A DNA stretch of 64,000 nucleotides from assembly GCF_013426975.1 (NCBI RefSeq), contig NZ_JACCPY010000002.1, positions 1-64,000 on the forward strand. The letters run 5' to 3'. Shown here in pieces: positions 22,274-30,536 of this stretch; positions within the stretch are counted from its first letter, which is position 1, and every line of letters begins with the position of its first letter. Below the pieces are notes generated by a model. It worked only from the letters and a program-made list of their open reading frames with translations, was not told the origin of the DNA and made no database searches. Source of the DNA: Sphaerotilus sulfidivorans. GTDB lineage: Bacteria; Pseudomonadota; Gammaproteobacteria; Burkholderiales; Burkholderiaceae_C. A program made the position numbers and the translations under genes.

Positions 22274-23524
22274 TCAGGCGGTGCGGCGGGCGCCCGAGGT
22301 GCCGACGGTGGTCGGCGCGCTGCGGGCACGGCCACCCTTCTCGGCCCAGGTGCGGGTCCAGCGGATCTGCACGATGCGCAGCATCACCAGCATCGCCACC
22401 GCCAGCACCGCGAAGGCCACGAAGCCCCACATATAGGTGCCGCTGTGCTGCTTGGACAGACCCATCGCGTTCGGGATGAAGCCGCCGCCCAGCGCGCCCA
22501 CTTCGCCGATCATCGAGCCGGCCACCGCGGTGGTCAGCGGCCAGCGCAGCGGCACCAGCTGGAACAGCGCGCCGTTGCCCGCGCCCAGCGCGGCGAAGCA
22601 CAGCATGAACAGCAGCGTGGTCGCCGCCAGCGAGCTGCCGGCGAAGCCGCAGGCCACCAGCGAGATCGCCACCAGCACCAGCACGCCGCTGAGGGTGTTG
22701 ATGCCGCCGATGCGGTCGGAGATGTAGCCGCCGACGACACGCACGCCTGAGCCCATCACGGTGGCCAGCATCGTCAGCTGGCCGGCCTCGATCTTGGTGA
22801 CCTTGAACTGGTCGTAGAAATAGGTCGGCAGGAAGCTGGCCAGACCGATGAAGCCGCCGAAGGTCACGACATAGATCAGGCTGAAGGACCAGCCGTCGGC
22901 CTCGAACAGGCAGGAGATGTGCTCGCGGAAGGTCTGGTGCTCGACATCCGGCGGCTCCTTCGCGGCGAACCACATCACCAGCATCGGCAGGATCATCGTG
23001 CAGGCGGCCAGGCCGTAGACGGTCTGCCAGCCGAACTTCGCCGCCAGCGGGGGCGCGAACAGCACCGCCAGCACGGTGCCGGAGTTGCCGGCGCCGGCGA
23101 TGCCCATCGCCAGGCCCTTGTACTTCGGCGGATACCAGCCCGAACCGAGCGACAGCGCCACGCCGAAGGAGGCGCCGGCGATGCCCAGCAGCACGCCCAT
23201 CGCCAGCACCTCGTCATAGGTGTCGACCATCATGAAGCCGAAGGTCAGCGCGGCCACGATCAGGCCCATCTCGACCATCGCCGCGTTCTTGCGGCCGATG
23301 TACTGCGCCAGGATGCCCAGCGGAAAGCGCATCAGCGCGCCGGCCAGGATCGGCACCGAGATCATGAAGCCCTTCTCGGCGGCGCTCAGGTTGAAGCTCT
23401 CGCTGATGAAGGGCGCCATCGCGCCGTTCAGGACCCAGATCGCGAAGCAGAAGTCGAAATACAGGAAGGAGGCCGCCAGGGTCGGCCAGTGGCCAGCCTT
23501 GGCGAAGGACTTGAAGTCGGACAT
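22274..23524 (-). CDS. narK: Nitrate/nitrite MFS transporter (NarK/NasA-type)
   Basis: A 416-residue major-facilitator protein with about 12 membrane helices. Nitrate-porter signatures are present: GSGWYPPKYKGLAMGIAGAGNSGT in the first half and FAALGAGNGALFQLVPLRW in the second, each with the small-residue nitrate signature. It would import nitrate (or exchange nitrate for nitrite) for NasA. The start at 23524 (MSDFKSFAKAGHWP) is fixed by the onset of similarity; the frame is open far upstream through noncoding and antisense sequence. It converges on the kinase gene with a 27-nt gap and is divergent from the ANTAR regulator. Confidence 0.93.
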   Translation of the reverse strand: MSDFKSFAKAGHWPTLAASFLYFDFCFAIWVLNGAMAPFISESFNLSAAEKGFMISVPILAGALMRFPLGILAQYIGRKNAAMVEMGLIVAALTFGFMMVDTYDEVLAMGVLLGIAGASFGVALSLGSGWYPPKYKGLAMGIAGAGNSGTVLAVLFAPPLAAKFGWQTVYGLAACTMILPMLVMWFAAKEPPDVEHQTFREHISCLFEADGWSFSLIYVVTFGGFIGLASFLPTYFYDQFKVTKIEAGQLTMLATVMGSGVRVVGGYISDRIGGINTLSGVLVLVAISLVACGFAGSSLAATTLLFMLCFAALGAGNGALFQLVPLRWPLTTAVAGSMIGEVGALGGGFIPNAMGLSKQHSGTYMWGFVAFAVLAVAMLVMLRIVQIRWTRTWAEKGGRARSAPTTVGTSGARRTA

Positions 23525-23815
23525 CGGAGTGGAGGGTGCGGGGTGGGACGGCTCCGTCGCGGAAGCAGCCGCAGGGGGGGCTGTGCGCAACAGGGTCTGT
23601 GCGAGGTGCTCTGGCGGCACCATGCGGTCCGGCGGCGGACCGGGGCCGGCTTGCGGCGCCGGCGGATCGCAGCTCTGCGACCGTGCCAGCGGGCAAGCAT
23701 CTTCCATGCCGGCACCTGGACGGTGCATGCCTGGCGTGGTGCGTGCTAGGTGTTGCCTCACAAGAGCGTCGCATGACGCTCCTCCCTCCTGGTTCAAGAT
23801 CAAGACTTTCAAGAC
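23525..23815 (-). promoter_or_regulatory. Divergent 291-nt spacer: narK leader with several hairpins
   Basis: No coding sequence is supported here. Read on the minus strand as narK leader it holds, in order: GAGCGTC-ATGC-GACGCTC (23781-23764), a GCACC/GGTGC hairpin, TGCC/GGCA, a 6-bp hairpin with hexaloop AGAGCT (23682-23665), GCCGGC/GCCGGC, and GGTCCG/CGGACC. Many hairpins are expected by chance in GC-rich DNA. The hexaloop one fits the ANTAR-target pattern. No clear sigma70 or sigma54 promoter is visible. Just before the ANTAR gene, TCAAGA occurs three times in the last 25 nt. Confidence 0.5.
23665..23682 (-). promoter_or_regulatory. Candidate ANTAR-binding hairpin in the narK leader
   Basis: On the minus strand GGTCGC-AGAGCT-GCGATC forms a 6-bp stem (one G-U pair) closing a six-base loop with A at position 1 and G at position 4, the two bases conserved in known ANTAR antitermination targets. 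Those targets are pairs of such hairpins followed by a terminator; only one arm is convincing here. The nearest partner, at 23781-23764, can be drawn with hexaloop CATGCG, which keeps G4 but lacks A1. Confidence 0.4.
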
Positions 23816-25090
23816 ATGCTGAAGATCCTTGCCGTGGCTCCGGCCCAGCCTGATGCGCCAACCCTCGTGACCGACCTGGAGTCCAACGGGCTGCAGGTCT
23901 GTGCCCGCTGCACATGCGCCGGCATGGTGCGCGAGGCGGTGCGTCATGCACCAGACATGGTCATTGTCTGGGATCCCCACCCCGGCGAGGAGCTGTTCGA
24001 GGCGACGCGGCTGCTCGAGTCGGCCGCGCCCGCGCCGGTGCTGGTGTTCACCAGCGATGTCCGGGCCGAGACGATGGAGACCGCGATCGCCTCGGGCATC
24101 GACGGCTGGGTGGTCAACGGCTATGCGGCCGGGCGGCTGCGGCCGCTGATCCAGTTCACCAGCGCCCGCCACCGCCAGATGCGCCAGATGCGCGAGGAGC
24201 TCGGCGACCTGAAGCGCCGGCTCGAGGAGCGCAAGCTGGTCGACCGTGCCAAGGGCATCCTGATGAGCGCGCGCCAGATCAGCGAGGACGAAGCCTTCCG
24301 GCTGCTGCGCTCGGCCTCGATGCATGCCAAGCTGCGCATCGGCCAGGTCTCGCAGCAGGTGATCGACTCGGCCCACTATGCCGAGGCGATCAACCGCGCC
24401 GGCCGGCTGCGCATGCTGTCGCAGCGCATCGTCAAGCTCTACGCGCTGGCGGCGGCCGGTGTCGAGGTGGCCGGCTCGCGCGCGCTGCTGGCCGATTCGG
24501 TCACCCAGGTCGATCAGAGCCTGTCGGTGCTGGCGCGCAGCCTGTCGCAGCCGACCTTCGGCGATCTGCTCGGCGCGGTGCAGGGCACCTGGGCGACGGT
24601 GCAGGCCGGGCTGGGCGGTCTGCCGGTGAGCTCGCGCACGGCGGTGCTCGACCAGGAGGCCGAGCGGCTGCTGGAGCTGTCGGACCGGCTGACCCAGGCG
24701 CTGGAGAATGCCGGGCTGACGCCGTCGCTGCATGTCATCAATGTCTCGGGGCGCCAGCGCATGCTGGTGCAGCGCCTGGCCAAGCTGGCGCTGCTGCGCA
24801 GCGGCCCGGCGATCGCGCCCGCCGAGCCGCTGCCGGTCGACCTGGCGCCCACCGCCGAGGCCTTCGAGCGCGGACTGGCCTATCTGCACGAGATTCCGCT
24901 GTCGACGCCGCTGATCCGCGAGGGCCTGGCCCGAGCCGAGGCGACCTGGCGCGACATGCTCGCCGCGGTGCGTGCCGGTGCGCAGCAGGGCGCGCGCATC
25001 ACGCTGGCGGCCAGCAGCGAGTCGCTGCTGGAGCTGTTCGACGCGCTGACCCGCGAGTACGAGCAGAGCATGCAGATGCTGATGGGTTGA
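23816..25090 (+). CDS. Receiver-ANTAR regulator with two P-box (PilJ/NarX-like) segments
   Basis: A 424-residue soluble protein. Residues 1-120 resemble a response-regulator receiver with D53 at the phosphorylation position (VIVWDPHP), but the acidic pair after strand 1 is missing, so it may be a pseudo-receiver as in AmiR. Residues about 125-185 are an ANTAR RNA-binding domain (VDRAKGILMSARQISEDEAFRLL). The rest is helical with two nitrate-sensor-like P-boxes, AINRAGRLRMLSQR (about 191) and VINVSGRQRMLVQR (about 306), as in PilJ/NarX-type sensors. Divergence from narK and position beside nasA suggest a one-protein nitrate-responsive antiterminator, analogous to Klebsiella NasR, which uses a different sensor domain. 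Confidence 0.85.
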   Translation: MLKILAVAPAQPDAPTLVTDLESNGLQVCARCTCAGMVREAVRHAPDMVIVWDPHPGEELFEATRLLESAAPAPVLVFTSDVRAETMETAIASGIDGWVVNGYAAGRLRPLIQFTSARHRQMRQMREELGDLKRRLEERKLVDRAKGILMSARQISEDEAFRLLRSASMHAKLRIGQVSQQVIDSAHYAEAINRAGRLRMLSQRIVKLYALAAAGVEVAGSRALLADSVTQVDQSLSVLARSLSQPTFGDLLGAVQGTWATVQAGLGGLPVSSRTAVLDQEAERLLELSDRLTQALENAGLTPSLHVINVSGRQRMLVQRLAKLALLRSGPAIAPAEPLPVDLAPTAEAFERGLAYLHEIPLSTPLIREGLARAEATWRDMLAAVRAGAQQGARITLAASSESLLELFDALTREYEQSMQMLMG

Positions 25091-25123
25091 TGTCGGCGGG
25101 TGGATGCCGGTGAGGCTTCACGG

Positions 25124-25149
25124 CCGGCGCTGATCCGCGTCAGCGCCGG
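25124..25149 (+). terminator. Hairpin after the ANTAR regulator gene
   Basis: A perfect 10-bp stem, CCGGCGCTGA paired with TCAGCGCCGG, with a TCCGCG loop, 34 nt after the stop. There is no T-run, so it may act as an mRNA 3' stabiliser or weak terminator before the GGDEF gene. Confidence 0.55.
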
Positions 25150-25176
25150 GCATGATGCGCTGCTTATCATTCCCGG

Positions 25177-26160
25177 ATGAGCATTTCCGCGCTGTCCGAC
25201 CTCTCCGATGCCGTCGTGGCTCCTGTCGCACTGAACGAGAGCCTTCTCGATCTGCTGCTGATCGACGGCGCGATGGCGACCCTGAAGCGGGCCGCGGACG
25301 GCCGCCCCGTCTGGGCCAGCCCGTCCTGGCAGGACTGGGTCGGCGGGGAGGTGCCGCTGCCGCAGCCGGTGGCCAGCGCGATCCAGGCGGCCGATGCCCG
25401 CGCGCTGGCCAGCGGGCAGCCGATGTCGGTCGACGACCATGTGTTCGAGCGCGCCGACGGGCGGCGGGTCGAGCTGCGTGCGCTGCGTCGGGTGCTGCAC
25501 GGCCTGGCCGGCGAGCCGCTGCTGCTGACGCTGTGGCGCGATGTGACCGCGGTGCGGCGCGAGTCGATGCAGCTGCAGCAGGCGCTGGGTCAGATCGAGC
25601 GTCTGCAGCAGGCGATCGAGGCGATGCGCCGGCAGCACGAGCAGGGCCTGGACCGTCCGGGCGAGCTGTTCCGGCGCGAGCATTTCGAGGAGCACCTGCG
25701 CCGCGAGGCCGCGCTGTCGCAGCGCGAGCACCGCGAGTTCGCGCTGGTGCTGCTGGCGATCGACCGCATCGAGGCGATGCGCCAGAGCCACGGCGAGGCG
25801 GCGGTGCAGCGCATCGTCGAGATGATGGGCCACCTGATGCGCACCAACACCCGCGCGATGGATGTGCTGTCCCAGCTCGGGGACGGCCGCTTCGCGATCC
25901 TGCTGTCCGGCGTCGGCCTGGCGACCGCCCATGCGCGCATGGAGCATCTGCGCCGCGCCTGCGCCACCCAGGTGGTGGTGCAGGACGGTCGCAGCCTGGG
26001 ATTCGAGATCTCGATCGGCATCGCCAGCTTCCCGCACACGGCCGCGACGCTGGCCGAGCTCAGCCAGGCCGCGGTGCGGGCGCTGACCGATGCGCGGCTG
26101 CGCGGGGGCAACCGCATCGCGCTGGCCTCGATCCGGCTGCCCGAGACCTCGGGGGTCTGA
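25177..26160 (+). CDS. PAS-like/GGDEF-like protein with degenerate active site
   Basis: A 327-residue soluble protein. An N-terminal PAS-like sensory part (about 25-135) and a coiled-coil (about 125-160) precede a GGDEF-fold domain (about 165-320). The active-site signature is LGDGRF where an active diguanylate cyclase has GG(D/E)EF, while the fold elements (ALVLLAIDRIEAMRQSHGE, FEISIGIASFPH) remain. It is therefore unlikely to make cyclic-di-GMP and may bind GTP or act as a scaffold. It ends 7 nt before the stop of the convergent permease gene. No Shine-Dalgarno site is obvious. Confidence 0.78.
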   Translation: MSISALSDLSDAVVAPVALNESLLDLLLIDGAMATLKRAADGRPVWASPSWQDWVGGEVPLPQPVASAIQAADARALASGQPMSVDDHVFERADGRRVELRALRRVLHGLAGEPLLLTLWRDVTAVRRESMQLQQALGQIERLQQAIEAMRRQHEQGLDRPGELFRREHFEEHLRREAALSQREHREFALVLLAIDRIEAMRQSHGEAAVQRIVEMMGHLMRTNTRAMDVLSQLGDGRFAILLSGVGLATAHARMEHLRRACATQVVVQDGRSLGFEISIGIASFPHTAATLAELSQAAVRALTDARLRGGNRIALASIRLPETSGV

Positions 26161-26167
26161 GCGAGGA

Positions 26168-28753
26168 TCAGTCGGCTGCCGCCTGGCGCAGCGTCTCGCT
26201 GACCGGCCGCTGCAGCACGCCGCGCAGGCTCCACCAGCCGGCCAGCGCGGCCATCAGCGCGCCGGCGACGGTGCCGGCCAGCGGCACCCAGGGCGAGGGC
26301 GTCCAGGCGAAGCCGAACACCTGGCGTGCCAGCGCCCAGCTCACCGCCACCGCGGCCAGCGCCGCCAGGAGTCCGGCCAGTGCGCCCAGTCCGAACAGCT
26401 CGGTGCGCTGCACCTGGCGCAGCAGCGCGCTGCCGGCGCCCATCGCGCGCAGCAGCGCGAACTCCCGGGCGCGCGATTCGCGGGTGGCGCTGACGGCGGC
26501 GAACAGCACCAGCAGGCCGGCCGCCAGCGTGAAGCCGAACAGGAACTCGACCGCGCGGATCACCTGATCCAGCACCTTCTGCACCTGCGCGATCTGCTGC
26601 GACACATCGACCACGGTCAGGTTGGGAAAGTCGCGTGCCAGCTGGGCGTCGAATCCGGCCCGCGCGGGCGCCCGCAGCGCCGAGATGTAGGTCGCCGGCA
26701 GCTCCGGCATCTCCGCGCGCGGGAACATCACGAAGAAGTTGACCCGCATCGAGCCCCAGTCGACCCGGCGCAGGCTGGTGATGCGGCCCTCCACCACCGT
26801 GCCGGCGATGTCGAAGCCCATGCGGTCGCCCAGCTTCAGGCCGAGCGTTCGCGCCAGGCCTTCCTCGACGCTCAGCCCGTCGGCCTCGTCGGCCTGCCAG
26901 CGCCCGCCCGCCAGCGTGTTGTGCGTCGGCAGCGTCGCGGCATGGCTGAGGTTGAATTCGCGCTCGACCAGGCGCTGCGCCCGGTCTTCGGAGAAGCTGG
27001 CCGGGGTGACTGCCCGGCCGTTGATCGTGGTCAGCCGGCCACGGATCATCGGGTACCAGTCGTAGCCGCTGACGCCGGCCTGCTCGACCGTGCGGCGGAA
27101 GTCCGCGGCCTGGTCGGGCTGGATGTTGATGATGAAGCGGTCCGGCGCGTTGGCCGGCGTGGCGGCGCGCCAGCTGTCGACCAGATCGGTGCGCATCAGC
27201 ACCAGGACCATCAGCGCCATCAGGCCGATGGCCAGCGCGCTGACCTGCAGCACCGCCAGCGCCGGGCGGGCGCCGATCTGGCGGGTCGCCAGCGCCAGCC
27301 AGCGCGGCGCGCCGGTTTCCGGCACCGCCCGGCGCAGCAGCTGCACCGCCAGCCAGGCCACGCCGGCGAAGAGCGCCCAGGCCGCCGCGAAGCCGCCGAC
27401 CGCGATCGCGCCGAGCTTCGCGTCGTCGGCCACGCTCATCAGCAGTGCGGCGTAGCCCGCCAGCCCGGCGCCGAGCACGCCCAGCGAGGTCGGCCGCAGT
27501 CCGCCCAGGTCGCGGCGCAGCACCCGCAGCGGCGGCACGCGCGCGAGCTGCAGCACCGGCGGCAGCCCGAAGGCCGCCAGCAGCACCAGGCCGGTGCCCA
27601 GGCCGAACAGGCCCGGCCGCAGGCTGGGCGCGGGCAGGTCGCTCTCGACCAGGCCGGCCAGCAGCCGCACGAAGACCTCATGCACCGCCAGGCCCAGCAG
27701 CACGCCCAGCACGCTGGCGGCCAGGCCGACCATCAGCAGCTCCAGCGCATAGATGGCGGCGATGCGCTGCTGCGACAGGCCCAGCACCCGCATCAGCGCG
27801 CAGGCGTCCAGATGACGGGCCGCGAAGCCCCGTGCGGCGATGCCGACCGCCACCGCCGCCAGCAGCGCCGCCAGCACCGCGACCAGCTGCAGGAACTGGC
27901 TGGCCCGGTCCAGCGCCTGGCGCATTTCCGGGCGGGCGTTCTCGATCGACTCGATGCGCATGCCGCGCAGCCGGCCGGCCTCGATCGCGGTCTCGGCCCA
28001 GGCGACGAAGCCGCGCACCGCGGTCTGGCGCCGCTCGCCCTCGGGCGCGGCCACCGCCAGGCGCCAGCTCACCCGGCTGGCGGGCTGGATCAGGCCGGTC
28101 GACGCCAGATCGGCCTCGGCCATCAGCACCCGCGGCGCGAAGCTGACGAAGCCGGCATCGCGGTCCGGCTCGGCGCGCAGCAGCGCACCGATGCGCAGGC
28201 CGCGCTCGCCCAGCATCAGCGTGTCGCCGACCGTCAGGCCCAGGCTGTCGAGCACCGCGGCCTCGACCCACACCTCGCCGGCCTGCGGGCCCTGGCGGCG
28301 GATCTCGGTCGGGCCCTCGGCGTGCAGCGCCACCTGCAGCTCGCCGCGCAGCGGATAGGTGCTGGCGACCGCCTTGACCGAGACCAGCCGGATCGCGCCG
28401 CCGCGCGCGTCGGGCGCACGCGCCATGCTGGGAAACCGGGCGCTGGTGGCCCGCTGCAGGCCCATGCGCCGTGCGGTGTCGTCGAAGGCCGCCGGCAGGG
28501 GCTGGTCGCTGGCGATGACCGCGTCGCCCCCGAGCATCGTCAGCGCGTCGCGCGACAGTCCGGCCGCCAGCCGGTCGGCGAAGAAGCCGACCGCGCACAG
28601 TGCCGCTACCGCCAGCGCGACGGCCACCAGCATCAGCCGCAGCTCGCCGGCGCGGAAGTCGCGCAGCAGCTGGCGCCAGGCCAGGGTGGTGACCGCCGGC
28701 GGACGGGGAGGCGGAACGGTCGCGGGGCGGGCGGGCAGGGCAGTGGCGCTCAT
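26168..28753 (-). CDS. ybbP: FtsX/LolC-type ABC transporter permease (YbbP-like)
   Basis: A large permease of 861 residues with about ten membrane helices: one near the N-terminus, a big periplasmic domain, two groups of FtsX-family helices (about 290-420 and 720-850), a middle membrane region and a second extracytoplasmic domain. The layout matches E. coli YbbP, whose partner ATPase YbbA is encoded beside it; no ATPase gene is next to this one. Such MacB/LolCDE-like systems act on lipids or lipoproteins rather than ordinary import. Its function is unproven. It converges on the GGDEF-like gene and is divergent from the dioxygenase gene (98-nt gap). Confidence 0.88.
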   Translation of the reverse strand: MSATALPARPATVPPPRPPAVTTLAWRQLLRDFRAGELRLMLVAVALAVAALCAVGFFADRLAAGLSRDALTMLGGDAVIASDQPLPAAFDDTARRMGLQRATSARFPSMARAPDARGGAIRLVSVKAVASTYPLRGELQVALHAEGPTEIRRQGPQAGEVWVEAAVLDSLGLTVGDTLMLGERGLRIGALLRAEPDRDAGFVSFAPRVLMAEADLASTGLIQPASRVSWRLAVAAPEGERRQTAVRGFVAWAETAIEAGRLRGMRIESIENARPEMRQALDRASQFLQLVAVLAALLAAVAVGIAARGFAARHLDACALMRVLGLSQQRIAAIYALELLMVGLAASVLGVLLGLAVHEVFVRLLAGLVESDLPAPSLRPGLFGLGTGLVLLAAFGLPPVLQLARVPPLRVLRRDLGGLRPTSLGVLGAGLAGYAALLMSVADDAKLGAIAVGGFAAAWALFAGVAWLAVQLLRRAVPETGAPRWLALATRQIGARPALAVLQVSALAIGLMALMVLVLMRTDLVDSWRAATPANAPDRFIINIQPDQAADFRRTVEQAGVSGYDWYPMIRGRLTTINGRAVTPASFSEDRAQRLVEREFNLSHAATLPTHNTLAGGRWQADEADGLSVEEGLARTLGLKLGDRMGFDIAGTVVEGRITSLRRVDWGSMRVNFFVMFPRAEMPELPATYISALRAPARAGFDAQLARDFPNLTVVDVSQQIAQVQKVLDQVIRAVEFLFGFTLAAGLLVLFAAVSATRESRAREFALLRAMGAGSALLRQVQRTELFGLGALAGLLAALAAVAVSWALARQVFGFAWTPSPWVPLAGTVAGALMAALAGWWSLRGVLQRPVSETLRQAAAD

Positions 28754-28851
28754 GGTGTCCGACCTTACACCAGCGCCCGCGCCGCTTCAGAACGCTGCGT
28801 GCAAAGTCGCAGAACATCACGGGGCGGCGGCCATGCTGCAATCACTTCGCC

Positions 28852-29685
28852 ATGAACACTTCGCTGCCCACCCTCTATCTGTCCCACGGCTCCCCGATGA
28901 TCGCGATCGAGGATTCGCCGGCGGCCCGCTTTCTCGACCGGCTCGGACCGGTGATCGAGCGCACCTTCGGCCGGCCTCGGGCGGCGCTGGTGGTGTCGCC
29001 GCATTCCTCGACCCGCCAGCCGATGGTGCTGGCCGGCGCGCGCCATCCGGCGATCCACGACTTCGGCGGATTTCCGGCCGAGCTGTACGCGCAGCGCTAT
29101 GACGCGACGGGCGCGCCGGCCCTGGCGCTGCAGGCTTCCCGGCTGCTGGCCCGCGCCGGCATCGAGGCGCCTGCGGTCGAGGCCGAGGGCCTCGATCACG
29201 GCATCTGGACGGTGATGAAGCGCGCCTGGCCGGGCGCCGAGGTGCCGGTGGTGCCGCTGACGCTGGTGCCCGGCGCCTCGCCGCAGCAGCAGTGGGCGAT
29301 CGGCGCGGCGCTGGCGCCGCTGGCCGACGAGGGCGTGCTGGTGATCGGCAGCGGTGCGATGACGCACAACCTGCGCCGCTTCTTCGGCCTGCGCGGCGCG
29401 GTCGATCCGGCCGCCGCCGATGTCGTCGCCTTCCAGGACTGGGTCCGCGACCGCGCCGCCGCGCGCGACTGGCCGGCGCTGTTCGACTACCGCCGCCAGG
29501 CGCCCGAGGCCGCGCAGCAGCATCCGACCGACGAGCACTGGCTGCCCTTCTATGTCGCGGCCGGTGCCGGCGGCAACACCGCCGGCGTGCGCATCCACGA
29601 CAGCGTCGATGCCGGCGTGCTGGCGATGGACGGCTACGCCTTCGGCCCGCAGGCCGAGCGGCTGAGGCAGGCGCTGCAGGGCTGA
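28852..29685 (+). CDS. LigB-family extradiol dioxygenase (4,5-DOPA dioxygenase type)
   Basis: Class III, metal-dependent ring-opening dioxygenase fold of 277 residues, similar to E. coli YgiD. Conserved histidines are seen in YLSHGSP (H12), VVSPHSS, GLDHGIW and TDEHWLPF; three of these usually bind the metal. YgiD opens DOPA at the 4,5 position in vitro, but the physiological substrate is uncertain. The phosphopantetheinyl transferase gene starts 7 nt after the stop, implying a two-gene unit. Confidence 0.9.
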   Translation: MNTSLPTLYLSHGSPMIAIEDSPAARFLDRLGPVIERTFGRPRAALVVSPHSSTRQPMVLAGARHPAIHDFGGFPAELYAQRYDATGAPALALQASRLLARAGIEAPAVEAEGLDHGIWTVMKRAWPGAEVPVVPLTLVPGASPQQQWAIGAALAPLADEGVLVIGSGAMTHNLRRFFGLRGAVDPAAADVVAFQDWVRDRAAARDWPALFDYRRQAPEAAQQHPTDEHWLPFYVAAGAGGNTAGVRIHDSVDAGVLAMDGYAFGPQAERLRQALQG

Positions 29686-29692
29686 GCCTCCT

Positions 29693-30514
29693 GTGTTCGG
29701 TCTGCGCCGCCACCGGCCCTGCCGCATCGAGCTGCACCTGATGCCGGTCGCCCCCGGCGAGCCTGAGGATCCGGTCGATCTCGCGGTTCTGGACGAGTCC
29801 GAGCGTGCCCGGGCGATGCGGCTGCGCCGGCCAGCCGACCGGGTGCTGTTCATCCGTGCGCATGCCCTGCTGCGCCGCGTGCTCAGCCGGCATGCGCCGA
29901 TCGATCCCGCGCGCTGGCGCCTTGTCCGGGCCGAGGCGGGCAAGCCGGCGCTGTGCCCGCAGCAGCATCCGGCGCTGCAGGCGCTGCGCTTCAATCTGTC
30001 CCACTGCGCCGGCCTGGTGGCGGTGGCGCTGGCCTGGGAGCGGGAGATCGGGGTCGATGTCGAGCCGGTCGATGCCCTGCAGCCGGACGAGGCGCTGGGG
30101 CGCACCCTGCTGTCGCCCGGCGAGTGGCGGCACTGGCAGGCCCTGGTCGACGCGCACGGCGTCGACGGTGTCGACGGCATGGATGGCGGTGGTGGTGGCC
30201 GTGCTCGGCGTCATTTCCTGCTGACGCGCTGGACCCTGAAGGAGGCGCTGCTGAAGGCCGCCGGCATCGGCCTGAGCGGTCTCGAGCCTGCGGGGCTCGA
30301 GCTGCTGCCGGCGCCGAACGGGCTCTGGCGGGTGCAGCCGGGCAGGGCTGCGCTGCCGGCCGCGCTGCTGCACTGGGTCGACGGGGGCTGGCTGCAGGGC
30401 GGCCTCGAGGCCGGCTCCCACCACTGGGCCCTGGCCTGCGAGCGGCAGGCCGGCGAGACGATCGAGCTGCAGTGGCTGCGGCATTCGTCTGCCGGCGTGA
30501 TCGCGCCGGGTTGA
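29693..30514 (+). CDS. 4'-phosphopantetheinyl transferase, Sfp type
   Basis: A 273-residue enzyme that transfers phosphopantetheine from CoA to carrier proteins. The two-domain Sfp-like build is seen in FNLSHCAG, the metal motif GVDVEPVD and RWTLKEALLKA with the catalytic Glu/Lys. The GTG start at 29693 is preferred because the first beta strand (RIELHLMPV) would be lost from the ATG at 29741. A low-complexity insert (GVDGVDGMDGGGGG) breaks the region before RRHFLLTRW, where homologues have a short loop. No polyketide or peptide synthetase gene is in the window, so its client may be a dedicated carrier elsewhere. Confidence 0.88.
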   Translation: MFGLRRHRPCRIELHLMPVAPGEPEDPVDLAVLDESERARAMRLRRPADRVLFIRAHALLRRVLSRHAPIDPARWRLVRAEAGKPALCPQQHPALQALRFNLSHCAGLVAVALAWEREIGVDVEPVDALQPDEALGRTLLSPGEWRHWQALVDAHGVDGVDGMDGGGGGRARRHFLLTRWTLKEALLKAAGIGLSGLEPAGLELLPAPNGLWRVQPGRAALPAALLHWVDGGWLQGGLEAGSHHWALACERQAGETIELQWLRHSSAGVIAPG

Positions 30515-30536
30515 TCAGGCCGTGCTGATCAGGCCG
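30512..30536. repeat. 14-nt direct duplication across two convergent stop codons
   Basis: TGATCAGGCCG occurs at 30512-30522 and again at 30526-30536. The first copy contains the stop of the phosphopantetheinyl transferase gene and the second contains the complement of the Nif3 stop. It looks like a slipped-strand duplication in the spacer between the two convergent genes. Confidence 0.6.
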
